A stretch of 13,511 nt of DNA from the NCBI GenBank assembly GCA_016203825.1, contig JACQMA010000030.1, positions 1-13,511 of the forward strand, read 5' to 3'. The notes under the pieces were generated by a model, which saw only the letters and a program-made list of their open reading frames with translations, made no database searches and was not told where the DNA came from. Position 1 is the first letter of the stretch, and the number at the start of each line of letters is the position of its first letter. A program made the translations under genes and the position numbers. This DNA comes from Deltaproteobacteria bacterium. Lineage in GTDB: Bacteria > UBA10199 > 2-02-FULL-44-16. Of this stretch, positions 7,013 to 13,511 are shown piece after piece.

Positions 7013-8519
7013 AGAAAATTCCTTCCTGATTCCGAGCTGCTGATGTCAGTCTTCCCGGTGGAAGGGTGGGGTGGAGGGTCATGAGGTCATTCGTCGAAAG
7101 GTTCGGGAATTTTTCGATGAGCGAGAGGAAGCGCTTGGCTTCTGTTGTTTCAACGATCCCCTCCGTCAGGGTTTGAAATTTGCCGACATATTCTTTTCGT
7201 CCAAACGGACGGGCGCCACTCGGGTGGGCGTTGGCGACTTGGGCCTCTTCACGAATGACGGTTCCATCGTTCATCGTGACAACAACTTCACCGCCGAATT
7301 TTTTCTTCGATGGATTGGGATCGTGGTAGGCCTTCGTCCAGGCTTCCACTTCTTCCGTTCGAATTTTTTTCCACAAGGCAATTGTCGATGGACGATGGGC
7401 GCGCTCCGAGGTGTAACTCTTCACGTGATGCCATCCCCCATCTTCCCACGCAACGGCGAGGATATACATGATGCTGTGATCGAGCGTTTCGCGGCTCGCA
7501 TCGGGATCGAATTTTTGCGGATCGCCCGAACCCGTGCCGATGACATAATGCGTGTGGTGGCTGGTGCGTAGAGACACGTCGCGGACTTGTGAGAGATCGA
7601 GTTTGCGTGCGTTGAGTTTGAACGCAAGATCGATGATGGCTTGTGCCTGATATTCCGCCGAGTGTTCTTTGGTATACGATTCCAAAATCGCACGACACGG
7701 TTCGCCCGGCTCGGGGAAGGGGATCGTATAGGATTTTTTGGGACCACCCAGCATCCATGCGATGACACTGTCTTCGCCCTCGTAGATCGGCGCTGGTCCC
7801 TTTTCGCCACGCATCGCGCGATCGACCGCTTCGATGGCGAGTTTCGCTCCCCACGCCGGGGCATAGGCCTTCCAGCTCGAAATTTCACCTTTGCGTGACT
7901 GACGCGTGGAAAACGCAAGGTGTACGGATTGATTGATCGCTTGAAAAATCACGTCGGTCGAAAGTTTGAGCATGGTTCCCAAACCCGCCGCGACTGCTGG
8001 GGCCAAGTGCGCGATGTGATCTTTTTTGAATTCGTGGAGACAGATCCCTTTCACCAAGTTGATCTGCGTTTCATAGGCCGTGACGATACCGAGGAGGAGA
8101 TCGTGCGCGGAACATTTTTTCTGCTGCGCGACGGCAACGAGGGCGGGGATATTGTCACCGGGATGAGAATAATCGGCTGCAAGAAATGTGTCGTGAAAAT
8201 CGAGCTCACGCACGGCGACGTTGTTGGCCCACGTGGCCCACTCGCATTCAAAAGTTTGATCGGCGGGCAATCCATACAGTGATGCACCATCTTGTCTGGG
8301 ATGGGCAAGGGCCTGCGAGCGCGCTGCGGCAACCGGCGGGCGATTGATCGCGGCGATCGCAACCGACGCATTATCAATGATGCGGTTCCCCACCATCTCG
8401 GTGACGTCATGGTCGACGGAACGGTTCTTCGCCGCGACCTCCGCAATCTTCCACGCAAACTGGTTTTCTTTGGGAAGTTTTTCTTTGGAGGGATAGACGC
8501 GAACTTCATGTGAGCGCAT
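7011..8519 (-). CDS. prpD: 2-methylcitrate dehydratase (MmgE/PrpD family)
   Basis: PrpD dehydrates 2-methylcitrate to 2-methyl-cis-aconitate in the methylcitrate cycle that burns propionyl-CoA. The 502-aa protein is of family length (E. coli PrpD 483 aa). Recognisable segments include RELDFHDTFLAADYSHPGDN (about residues 105-124), the GxxxGTMLKLS-type helix, and near the C-terminus FDPDASRETLDHSIMYI then WHHVKSYTSERAHRPST, close to PrpD rather than to cis-aconitate decarboxylase. The frame opens at 8552, but the ATG at 8519 has AAGGAG (8527-8532) 7 nt upstream, and that sequence overlaps the radA stop codon, so radA and prpD are co-transcribed. No prpB, prpC or acnD lies nearby; their absence here is unusual. 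Other MmgE/PrpD activities remain possible. Confidence 0.9.
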   Translation of the reverse strand: MRSHEVRVYPSKEKLPKENQFAWKIAEVAAKNRSVDHDVTEMVGNRIIDNASVAIAAINRPPVAAARSQALAHPRQDGASLYGLPADQTFECEWATWANNVAVRELDFHDTFLAADYSHPGDNIPALVAVAQQKKCSAHDLLLGIVTAYETQINLVKGICLHEFKKDHIAHLAPAVAAGLGTMLKLSTDVIFQAINQSVHLAFSTRQSRKGEISSWKAYAPAWGAKLAIEAVDRAMRGEKGPAPIYEGEDSVIAWMLGGPKKSYTIPFPEPGEPCRAILESYTKEHSAEYQAQAIIDLAFKLNARKLDLSQVRDVSLRTSHHTHYVIGTGSGDPQKFDPDASRETLDHSIMYILAVAWEDGGWHHVKSYTSERAHRPSTIALWKKIRTEEVEAWTKAYHDPNPSKKKFGGEVVVTMNDGTVIREEAQVANAHPSGARPFGRKEYVGKFQTLTEGIVETTEAKRFLSLIEKFPNLSTNDLMTLHPTLPPGRLTSAARNQEGIF

Positions 8520-8526
8520 GGTGATT

Positions 8527-8532
8527 CTCCTT
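8527..8532 (-). promoter_or_regulatory. Ribosome-binding site of prpD, overlapping the radA stop
   Basis: AAGGAG on the minus strand lies 7 nt before the ATG at 8519 and shares bases with the radA TAA (8531-8533). It fixes the prpD start and suggests that ribosomes finishing radA reach prpD directly. Confidence 0.8.
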
Positions 8533-9886
8533 ACGATAATAATTTCAAACATTCCTCAACATTCGAACACCCCACGACTTCCATTTTTGGTGGTGTTGGG
8601 GATTTCATGTTCCCCTTGGGTACCACGGCGCGGGTGAATCCCATCTTGTGGGCCTCTTTCAAGCGCGCTTCGATCCCCATGACTGCGCGGATTTCGCCGC
8701 CGAGTCCGACTTCGCCAATTAAAACGGCTTTGCCATCGACGGGTCGATTGAGGAAACTCGAGTGAATCGCCGAGATAACGCCCAGGTCGCTCGCCGGTTC
8801 CGTGATGCGCATGCCGCCGGCGACGTTCACAAAGATATCTTGATCGTACAATTTTACGCCGACAACTTTCTCGAGGACCGCAACGAGTAAGCTCGTTCGC
8901 TGGGTTTCAATGCCGATCGAGGTGCGTCGGGGATTCGCAAGGCCAGAACCCGCAACCAACGCCTGGATTTCGAGGAGGACCGGTCGCGATCCCTCCAAAG
9001 TGGTGACGACGACCGACCCGGGCGTGGCGTGCGGCCGCTCGGCAAGAAAGAGACCGGAGGGGTTCGTCACCTCGACGAGTCCTTTGCCGGTCATCTCGAA
9101 GACACCGATTTCGTTGGTGCTCCCAAAACGATTCTTCATCGTGCGCAGAATGCGATACGGATGCCCGCGCTCGCCTTCAAAATAAAGAACCGTGTCGACC
9201 ATGTGTTCGAGGACTTTGGGCCCAGCGATGGAGCCATCCTTGGTGACGTGGCCGATGAGAAACGCGGCGATCGCGGAACTCTTGCAGACCGTCACGAGTT
9301 TTGCGGCTGATTCGCGAACTTGGCTCACCGTTCCGGGTGCTGACGTGATGTCATTGGTATACATCGTCTGGATCGAATCGATCGCGAGGACGGTCGGTTT
9401 GCATTTTCGGACGTGTTCGAGGATCCGTTCGAGGCAATTTTCGGTGACGACGAGGAGTTTATTGCCGCCGATGTCCATGCGTTCGGCGCGAAGTTTTATT
9501 TGCGCGGCACTTTCTTCGCCGGAAATGTAGAGAATGGAATCGCTCGTTCCCGAAAGGCGGGCCAACGCCTGCATGATGATCGTCGATTTTCCAATCCCGG
9601 GATCGCCGCCCAAAAGTGTCACGCCTCCGGGGACATAACCACCACCGAGGGTCCGGTCGAATTCGGCGATGCCGGTGGGGATGTGTTTTCCCTCTTCGCC
9701 TGCGATCTCGGCAAGTGGTTTGGGGGTACTGATGGGGACTTCAAAAAGAGGTGCTCGTTTCGCTTCGATCTCGGCCACTTCTTCGACGTAGGTATTCCAC
9801 TGGCTGCATTCGGGACATCGCCCCAACCACTTGGGCGACTGCGCCCCACAGTTTTGACATGCGAAAATGGTTTTTGATCTAGCCAT
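8531..9886 (-). CDS. radA: DNA repair protein RadA (Sms)
   Basis: RadA is a RecA-like hexameric ATPase that promotes branch migration and processing of recombination intermediates. The 451-aa product has the complete architecture: an N-terminal zinc finger (Cys10, Cys13, Cys24, Cys27), an ATPase domain with Walker A GDPGIGKS (94-101) and Walker B TVLAIDS (165-171), the RadA-specific KNRFG motif (251-255), and a C-terminal Lon-protease-like domain (about 285-451) including EVGLGGEIR. The ATG at 9886 lacks a clear Shine-Dalgarno sequence but gives the expected MARSKTIFACQNCG start. It lies 84 bp after the ykgJ-like gene, with a long inverted repeat between them, and is followed by prpD in the same transcript. 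Confidence 0.98.
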   Translation of the reverse strand: MARSKTIFACQNCGAQSPKWLGRCPECSQWNTYVEEVAEIEAKRAPLFEVPISTPKPLAEIAGEEGKHIPTGIAEFDRTLGGGYVPGGVTLLGGDPGIGKSTIIMQALARLSGTSDSILYISGEESAAQIKLRAERMDIGGNKLLVVTENCLERILEHVRKCKPTVLAIDSIQTMYTNDITSAPGTVSQVRESAAKLVTVCKSSAIAAFLIGHVTKDGSIAGPKVLEHMVDTVLYFEGERGHPYRILRTMKNRFGSTNEIGVFEMTGKGLVEVTNPSGLFLAERPHATPGSVVVTTLEGSRPVLLEIQALVAGSGLANPRRTSIGIETQRTSLLVAVLEKVVGVKLYDQDIFVNVAGGMRITEPASDLGVISAIHSSFLNRPVDGKAVLIGEVGLGGEIRAVMGIEARLKEAHKMGFTRAVVPKGNMKSPTPPKMEVVGCSNVEECLKLLS

Positions 9887-9934
9887 GACGAACGGTTGCT
9901 ACCAGCGCCAACAAGAGAGTTCAAGGGAAACCCT

Positions 9935-9967
9935 ATAACCAATAGGAAGCTGCTTCCTATTGGTTAT
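9935..9967. repeat. 33-nt perfect inverted repeat between the YkgJ-like gene and radA
   Basis: ATAACCAATAGGAAGC (9935-9950) and GCTTCCTATTGGTTAT (9952-9967) are perfect complements around one base, a 16-bp stem. It starts 3 nt after the stop of the YkgJ-like gene. On the minus strand it is followed by AGGGTTTCCC, not a T-run, so classical intrinsic termination is doubtful. It could be a rho-linked 3' stabiliser, a protein-binding site upstream of radA, or a dispersed palindrome. Confidence 0.85.
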
Positions 9968-9970
9968 CCT

Positions 9971-10303
9971 TCATTTCCACTTTGCGGTGATCCAATCGCG
10001 TACGCGAGCGTGGCGACGTGCGGGATCGCAGCCGAAAACTTTGCGGCATTCGTAGGGCTTCACGTCATGAATGGAACACTTTCCCTTTTCAAAAAAGATG
10101 CAGGTTGTGCTGCCGGGTTTTGTCGCCGGTGAAAGGGCGGTACCGTTTTCGAGAGGGTGTTTGGCGCAGTATCGTGTGATAAATTCAGCTTCACTCAATC
10201 CGAGAAATTTTGCTGCCGCAGGAATTTCATCCGGCACGAACCACCCCGGTTCTCGCTGGCAACATTCCCGACATGCTGTGCAGTCGCATCCATCGCGTTT
10301 CAT
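9971..10303 (-). CDS. YkgJ-family cysteine cluster protein
   Basis: This small 110-aa cytoplasmic protein has an N-terminal cysteine cluster: Cys6, Cys8 and the CxxCxxCC pattern CTACRECC (8-15). More cysteines follow at TTCIFFEKGKCSIHDVKPYEC and VFGC. This is the pattern of the YkgJ family (CxxCxxCC, UPF0153), thought to bind zinc or an iron-sulfur cluster; its biochemical role is not established. The frame is open to 10327, but the ATG at 10303 is preferred: GGTGG lies 6 nt upstream and the cysteine motif starts just after. It is the first gene of the minus-strand block, diverging from pgpA. A 33-nt inverted repeat follows its stop. Confidence 0.85.
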   Translation of the reverse strand: MKRDGCDCTACRECCQREPGWFVPDEIPAAAKFLGLSEAEFITRYCAKHPLENGTALSPATKPGSTTCIFFEKGKCSIHDVKPYECRKVFGCDPARRHARVRDWITAKWK

Positions 10304-10449
10304 GCAGCGCCACCTAACAAGCAACAAAGTAAAAGTGTAGCGTTTTTGTCAGGAGTGCATCGTTTCGCTGCACGTGGGTTTGTGCGCAGCGTTGATTTTT
10401 CACGAGATTTTTCTGGCACGGCGTGTGCTTCAGTGGTAGTCGAGGCGCT
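10304..10449. promoter_or_regulatory. Divergent intergenic region between the YkgJ-like gene and pgpA
   Basis: These 146 bp separate divergent transcription units and must hold promoters for both. I find no strong -35/-10 pair on either strand; TTGATT near 10391 is only a weak candidate -35 for pgpA. A small imperfect hairpin, CGCTGC...GCAGCG (about 10369-10391), lies in the middle. No CTGT-N8-ACAG-type LexA box is seen, although recA ends the plus-strand operon. Confidence 0.45.
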
Positions 10450-10896
10450 ATGAAAAAATTCATCATGTTGTTGGCAACTGTTGGTGGGGCAGGGAAGTCG
10501 CCCATAGCGCCGGGGTCCGTGGGAACCCTTGCGGGGATGCTTATGGTCTCTCTCGTCCATCCTCTTCCCTATCATCTCTATGCGATCACCACGGTTGTTT
10601 TTTGTTTGCTGGCCGTGTGGGTTTCTTCAGCGGCGGCCACGATTGCTGGAAAGAAGGATCCGCAAGATGTCGTGATCGATGAAGTTGCCGGTCTTCTCGT
10701 CACGATGGCGTTTCATCCGTGGACGTGGACGACAGCGATCGTTGGGTATGTGGCTTTTCGGTTATTTGACACATGGAAACCCTTTCCGTGCAAGCGGTTT
10801 GAGAAATTTCCGAGCGGTTGGGGCATTGTCCTCGATGACGTCATGGCAGGGGTGTATGCGAATATCGTGGTGTGGGTGGTGTGGGGGATTTTCTGA
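10450..10896 (+). CDS. pgpA: Phosphatidylglycerophosphatase A
   Basis: PgpA removes the phosphate from phosphatidylglycerophosphate in the inner membrane, completing phosphatidylglycerol synthesis. The 148-aa protein shows the family signatures: GKSPIAPGSVGTLAG (15-29), DPQDVVIDEVAG (70-81) with the acidic metal/catalytic residues, and FRLFDTWKPFP (103-113) followed by GWGIVLDDVMAG (123-134). Hydrophobic stretches (about 27-65, 80-103 and 131-147) fit a membrane protein. The ATG at 10450 matches the family start and has GAGG four bases upstream; an in-frame GTG at 10423 would add nine unlikely residues. Its TGA shares one base with the cinA ATG. First gene of the pgpA-cinA-thpR-recA operon. 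Confidence 0.95.
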   Translation: MKKFIMLLATVGGAGKSPIAPGSVGTLAGMLMVSLVHPLPYHLYAITTVVFCLLAVWVSSAAATIAGKKDPQDVVIDEVAGLLVTMAFHPWTWTTAIVGYVAFRLFDTWKPFPCKRFEKFPSGWGIVLDDVMAGVYANIVVWVVWGIF

Positions 10897-11990
10897 TGCG
10901 CGTTGCGATCGTCTGTACTGGTGACGAACTCATGCAGGGTGTCATCGTGAACACCAATGCCGCATGGCTTGCGGAACAATGTCATAAGCTTGGGTCTGAA
11001 GTGGTATGGCAAGTGACCGTGAGTGACGATGAAGGGCCCATTGGCGAGGCCGTCCAGGAAGCGACATCGAAAGCGGCGTGTGTCTTGGTGAGTGGAGGAC
11101 TTGGTCCCACCACCGACGACATCACGATTGCTTCGGTTGAGAAAGTTTTTGGGAAAATGAAGGGAACGTCGCTTGCCAATAAAGTTGGGACGGCCCCGGG
11201 TGTTCAGGTGACGTTGGGAAAAGCGGTCGTTTTCTTTTTACCCGGTGTTCCTCCGGAACTGTATCAGATTTTTAGCGATTCCATCCTGCCGTGGTTGCGC
11301 GAGCGGCAAGAGGGCGCGCATGCTGAGCGCGTCCTTCATTGTTTCGGTATGCGCGAAGCCGTGATCGACGAAAAGTTGAGAAATGTTGACCTCTGTGGAA
11401 CGCGCCTTTCGTTTCGCGTCAAGTTTCCCGAAGTTTTACTCAAAGTCTTGGGCCAAAAAGCGGAAAAAGCTGCTGCGAATATTCGTCAATGCCTTGGTGA
11501 TGTTGTTTACGGAGAAGGAGATGCGCAATTTTCGCAAGTGGTCGGCGACCTTCTTCGCGCGAAGCGCACGACGATCGCCGTTGCTGAATCGTGTACGGGT
11601 GGTCAGATCGCCGATCTCATCACCGACATTTCCGGTTCATCCGATTATTTTGAACGCGGTCTCGTCACGTACAGTAATCGATCGAAAATGGAACTTCTCG
11701 GTGTTGCGGAAGTGACGATTCAAAAGCACGGCGCGGTTTCGCGCGAATGTGCGGTTGAAATGGCGCGAGGTGTTCGTGTGCGAAGTGGAACGACACTTGG
11801 TCTTGCGGTGACGGGGATCGCGGGACCGACGGGCGATACAGCTGAGAAACCAGTCGGGACTGTCCACCTTGCCCTCGCATGGGATGGCGGAGAACAGGTG
11901 GAACATTTTTGCTTCACGCGCGAACGAAAAGCATTCAAGCAGCTCGTCTCGTGGACGGCATTGAATATGGTGAGGGAACATTTTTTATGA
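10896..11990 (+). CDS. cinA: CinA family protein: MoaB-like domain plus NMN amidase domain, internally shortened
   Basis: CinA combines an N-terminal MoaB-like (COG1058) domain, linked to ADP-ribose pyrophosphatase activity, with a C-terminal nicotinamide mononucleotide amidohydrolase domain for NAD salvage. Visible are VCTGDELMQGVIVNTN (6-21), VLVSGGLGPTTDDIT (63-77), VGTAPG (97-102), FFLPGVPPEL (113-122) and, in the C-terminal domain, AESCTGGQIADLITDISGSS with the catalytic Ser/Cys region, YSNRSKMELLGV and AVTGIAGPTG. At 364 aa it is short for the family (about 400-430). The gap falls between FG (85-86) and VGTAPG, where relatives have about 45 residues and this protein has 11. The amidase domain looks intact. 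Start and stop overlap pgpA (TGATG) and thpR (ATGA). Confidence 0.93.
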   Translation: MRVAIVCTGDELMQGVIVNTNAAWLAEQCHKLGSEVVWQVTVSDDEGPIGEAVQEATSKAACVLVSGGLGPTTDDITIASVEKVFGKMKGTSLANKVGTAPGVQVTLGKAVVFFLPGVPPELYQIFSDSILPWLRERQEGAHAERVLHCFGMREAVIDEKLRNVDLCGTRLSFRVKFPEVLLKVLGQKAEKAAANIRQCLGDVVYGEGDAQFSQVVGDLLRAKRTTIAVAESCTGGQIADLITDISGSSDYFERGLVTYSNRSKMELLGVAEVTIQKHGAVSRECAVEMARGVRVRSGTTLGLAVTGIAGPTGDTAEKPVGTVHLALAWDGGEQVEHFCFTRERKAFKQLVSWTALNMVREHFL

Positions 11991-12580
11991 AACTCCGCGC
12001 CTTCCTCGCCTTTACGGTTTCCGATGATCTCCAGCGTGAACTCGCAGGCATGACTGAACTCTTGGCCTCCAAAGTCGATGGAATCACGTGGGTTCGGCCC
12101 GATCACATTCACTGTACGCTTAAATTTTTTGGAAATGTGGAAGAAGAACAGTTGATGGAAAAGATTGCTCCGGCCATTGCCAAGATCAGTTCGACAGCGT
12201 CATCAATCAATCTTTCAGCCGTCGGCCTCGGTGCGTTCCCCAATTGGCGCTATCCGCGTGTCGTGTGGGCGGGGCTGTCTGGTGAAACCGAGCGAGTGGC
12301 GACATTGCACGAACAACTTGAAGCCGCCTTTGTCCCTTTCGGCATCAAATGTGAAAATCGCGATTTTCGTCTGCACCTCACGCTTGGCCGTGCGAAGCAG
12401 CGGATCAAACATACTCCCGAATTCTCTGCATTCATCGAAAAACAGGCGATCCGCGAGTTTGGATCGTTTTCGGTCGATCATCTTATCCTCATGAAGAGTG
12501 TGTTGACACGTGGGGGCGCTGAATATACGCCTCTACGGACATTTCGCTTCCGCCCAGGAGCCACAAAGGAGCCATCATGA
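11987..12580 (+). CDS. thpR: RNA 2',3'-cyclic phosphodiesterase (2'-5' RNA ligase family)
   Basis: ThpR belongs to the 2H phosphoesterase superfamily. It opens 2',3'-cyclic phosphates on RNA and in vitro can reversibly join tRNA halves by 2'-5' linkage. The 197-aa protein has the two required His-x-Thr-Leu motifs: HCTL at 42-45 ([12 protein letters not shown]) and HLTL at 130-133 (FRLHLTLGR). It also has the typical [13 protein letters not shown] start and a [10 protein letters not shown] segment near the C-terminus. The frame is open from 11879, but the ATG at 11987 begins the conserved sequence and overlaps the cinA stop (ATGA). Its own stop overlaps the recA start in the same way. thpR between cinA and recA is a recurring bacterial arrangement, but no functional link to recombination is established. 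Confidence 0.94.
   Translation: MKLRAFLAFTVSDDLQRELAGMTELLASKVDGITWVRPDHIHCTLKFFGNVEEEQLMEKIAPAIAKISSTASSINLSAVGLGAFPNWRYPRVVWAGLSGETERVATLHEQLEAAFVPFGIKCENRDFRLHLTLGRAKQRIKHTPEFSAFIEKQAIREFGSFSVDHLILMKSVLTRGGAEYTPLRTFRFRPGATKEPS
12503..12529 (+). promoter_or_regulatory. Possible sigma70-like promoter for recA inside thpR
   Basis: A perfect -35 hexamer TTGACA (12503-12508) is followed after 15 bp by TATACG (12524-12529), a partial -10 match. The spacing is short (17 is ideal). It lies 48 bp before the recA ATG and could give recA extra transcription. It may be a chance match in coding DNA. Confidence 0.25.
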
Positions 12581-13511
12581 CGACCGCAACCCTTACCCCA
12601 ACGACGGACAACCGTGAAAAGGCCTTGTCACTTGCCTTGGCGACGATCGAGAAGCAGTTTGGCAAGGGATCGATCATGCGTTTGAGCAAGGATCAACCGC
12701 TGACCGGAAATCTTGATACGATTTCGACGGGATCGCCGTCGCTCGATATTGCCCTTGGTGTGGGTGGAATCCCGCGGGGGCGTGTTGTTGAAATTTTTGG
12801 TCCTGAATCATCGGGCAAGACAACGCTCGCCCTGCAAGTCGTCTCCGAAGCGCAGCGGAAAGGGTACATTGCGGCCTATGTTGATGCCGAACATGCCCTC
12901 GATGTCGATTATGCTCGTAAACTTGGCGTGCGCACCGAAGACCTGCTGATCAGTCAGCCCGATAGCGGTGAACAGGCACTCGAGATTGCCGAGACGCTCG
13001 TGCGCTCCGGTGCCGTTGGGGTGTTGGTGATCGATTCCGTCGCAGCCCTCGTTCCGCGCGCAGAACTCGAAGGCGATATGGGGGACGCGCAGATGGGATC
13101 ACAGGCTCGCCTCATGAGTCAGGCGTGCCGCAAGCTCACGGCGATTATCTCGAAGTCCGGAACGATCGTTATTTTTATCAACCAGATTCGCATGAAGCTG
13201 GGCGTCATGTTTGGAAACCCGGAAACGACGACCGGTGGCAACGCGTTGAAATTTTATTCCTCGATTCGTCTCGATATTCGTCGTATTTCGCCGATCAAAG
13301 ACGGCGAAACCGTGATTGGCAGTCGGACACGCGTCAAAGTGGTGAAGAACAAAGTCGCGCCGCCGTTCCGGCAGACGGAATTCGATATCATTTACGGTGA
13401 AGGTGTCTCGCGTGCCGGTGATGTCCTCGATCTCGCGGCCGATCAGGGCCTCGTGGAAAAGAGCGGGACGTGGTTCACGTATGGCGAAGATCGGATCGGC
13501 CAGGGTCGCGA
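12577..13511 (+). CDS. recA: Recombinase RecA (partial, C-terminus off the right edge)
   Basis: RecA forms the ATP-dependent filament on single-stranded DNA that drives homologous recombination and LexA self-cleavage. The window holds 311 codons and two further bases of a protein usually near 350 aa. Motifs in order are Walker A GPESSGKT (75-82), YVDAEHALD (101-109) with the catalytic Glu of that loop, Walker [11 protein letters not shown] (149-158), DNA-binding loop 1 around [17 protein letters not shown] (167-182), [18 protein letters not shown] (201-218), and loop 2 leading to [11 protein letters not shown]. The ATG at 12577 overlaps the thpR stop (ATGA) and has AAGGAG (12566-12571) 5 nt upstream. 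No LexA box is visible just upstream; expression probably comes from the pgpA promoter or an internal one. Confidence 0.98.
   Translation, partial: MTTATLTPTTDNREKALSLALATIEKQFGKGSIMRLSKDQPLTGNLDTISTGSPSLDIALGVGGIPRGRVVEIFGPESSGKTTLALQVVSEAQRKGYIAAYVDAEHALDVDYARKLGVRTEDLLISQPDSGEQALEIAETLVRSGAVGVLVIDSVAALVPRAELEGDMGDAQMGSQARLMSQACRKLTAIISKSGTIVIFINQIRMKLGVMFGNPETTTGGNALKFYSSIRLDIRRISPIKDGETVIGSRTRVKVVKNKVAPPFRQTEFDIIYGEGVSRAGDVLDLAADQGLVEKSGTWFTYGEDRIGQGR

Noticed and set aside
9413..9877. 154-aa open frame on the plus strand opposite radA
   Set aside because: Antisense shadow; radA has full zinc-finger and Walker motifs here.
10300..10575. 91-aa minus-strand frame across the divergent region and the start of pgpA
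   Set aside because: Composition is unlike a protein domain and it overlaps the well-supported pgpA and the start of the YkgJ-like gene.
12440..12577. LexA (SOS) box upstream of recA
   Set aside because: No CTGT-N8-ACAG or GAAC-N4-GTTC-type site was found by eye; lineage-specific LexA motifs cannot be excluded.
1..13511. tRNA, rRNA, prophage, toxin-antitoxin or defence genes
   Set aside because: No matching motifs or gene products were seen on either strand; nearly all the window is explained by housekeeping and transport genes.

Overview
The window (GC roughly in the low-to-mid fifties) is a dense block of bacterial housekeeping genes. The organism looks like a Gram-negative bacterium of the former 'Deltaproteobacteria' or a related uncultured lineage. 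This is an inference from three things: the gene orders rpmE-prfA-prmC-murA and pgpA-cinA-thpR-recA, a periplasmic binding protein with a plain (non-lipoprotein) signal peptide, and several families of short dispersed palindromes. No species can be named from the sequence alone.

Layout. Positions 1-10303 are read on the minus strand and 10450-13511 on the plus strand, diverging from a 146-bp intergenic region. The minus strand, in transcription order, carries a YkgJ-type cysteine-cluster protein, a 33-nt perfect inverted repeat, radA, prpD and two tandem terminator-like repeats. Next come an unrecognised 144-aa gene and a palindromic repeat. Then follow rpmE, prfA, a three-gene ABC importer (binding protein, fused permease, short ATPase), prmC and murA, which runs off the left edge. 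The plus strand carries pgpA, cinA, thpR and recA, which runs off the right edge, each start overlapping the preceding stop.

How the genes work together. rpmE (L31), prfA (RF1) and prmC (RF1/RF2 glutamine methyltransferase) serve translation, and murA opens peptidoglycan synthesis. An importer of the ferric-iron/AfuA-like class sits between prfA and prmC, joined to both by 4-nt stop/start overlaps, so it is probably co-translated with them. radA and recA are both recombination genes but lie in opposite operons. prpD (2-methylcitrate dehydratase) follows radA without the other methylcitrate-cycle genes.

Most notable. One 28-bp perfect palindrome occurs twice, inside murA and inside prmC. It is in the same reading frame in both and adds the peptide RGGSRTAPT at a loop or linker position. 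At least three other palindrome families lie between genes. CinA lacks about 34 residues of its N-terminal domain, and the ABC ATPase stops right after its nucleotide-binding core. I see no phage, CRISPR, toxin-antitoxin or defence system.
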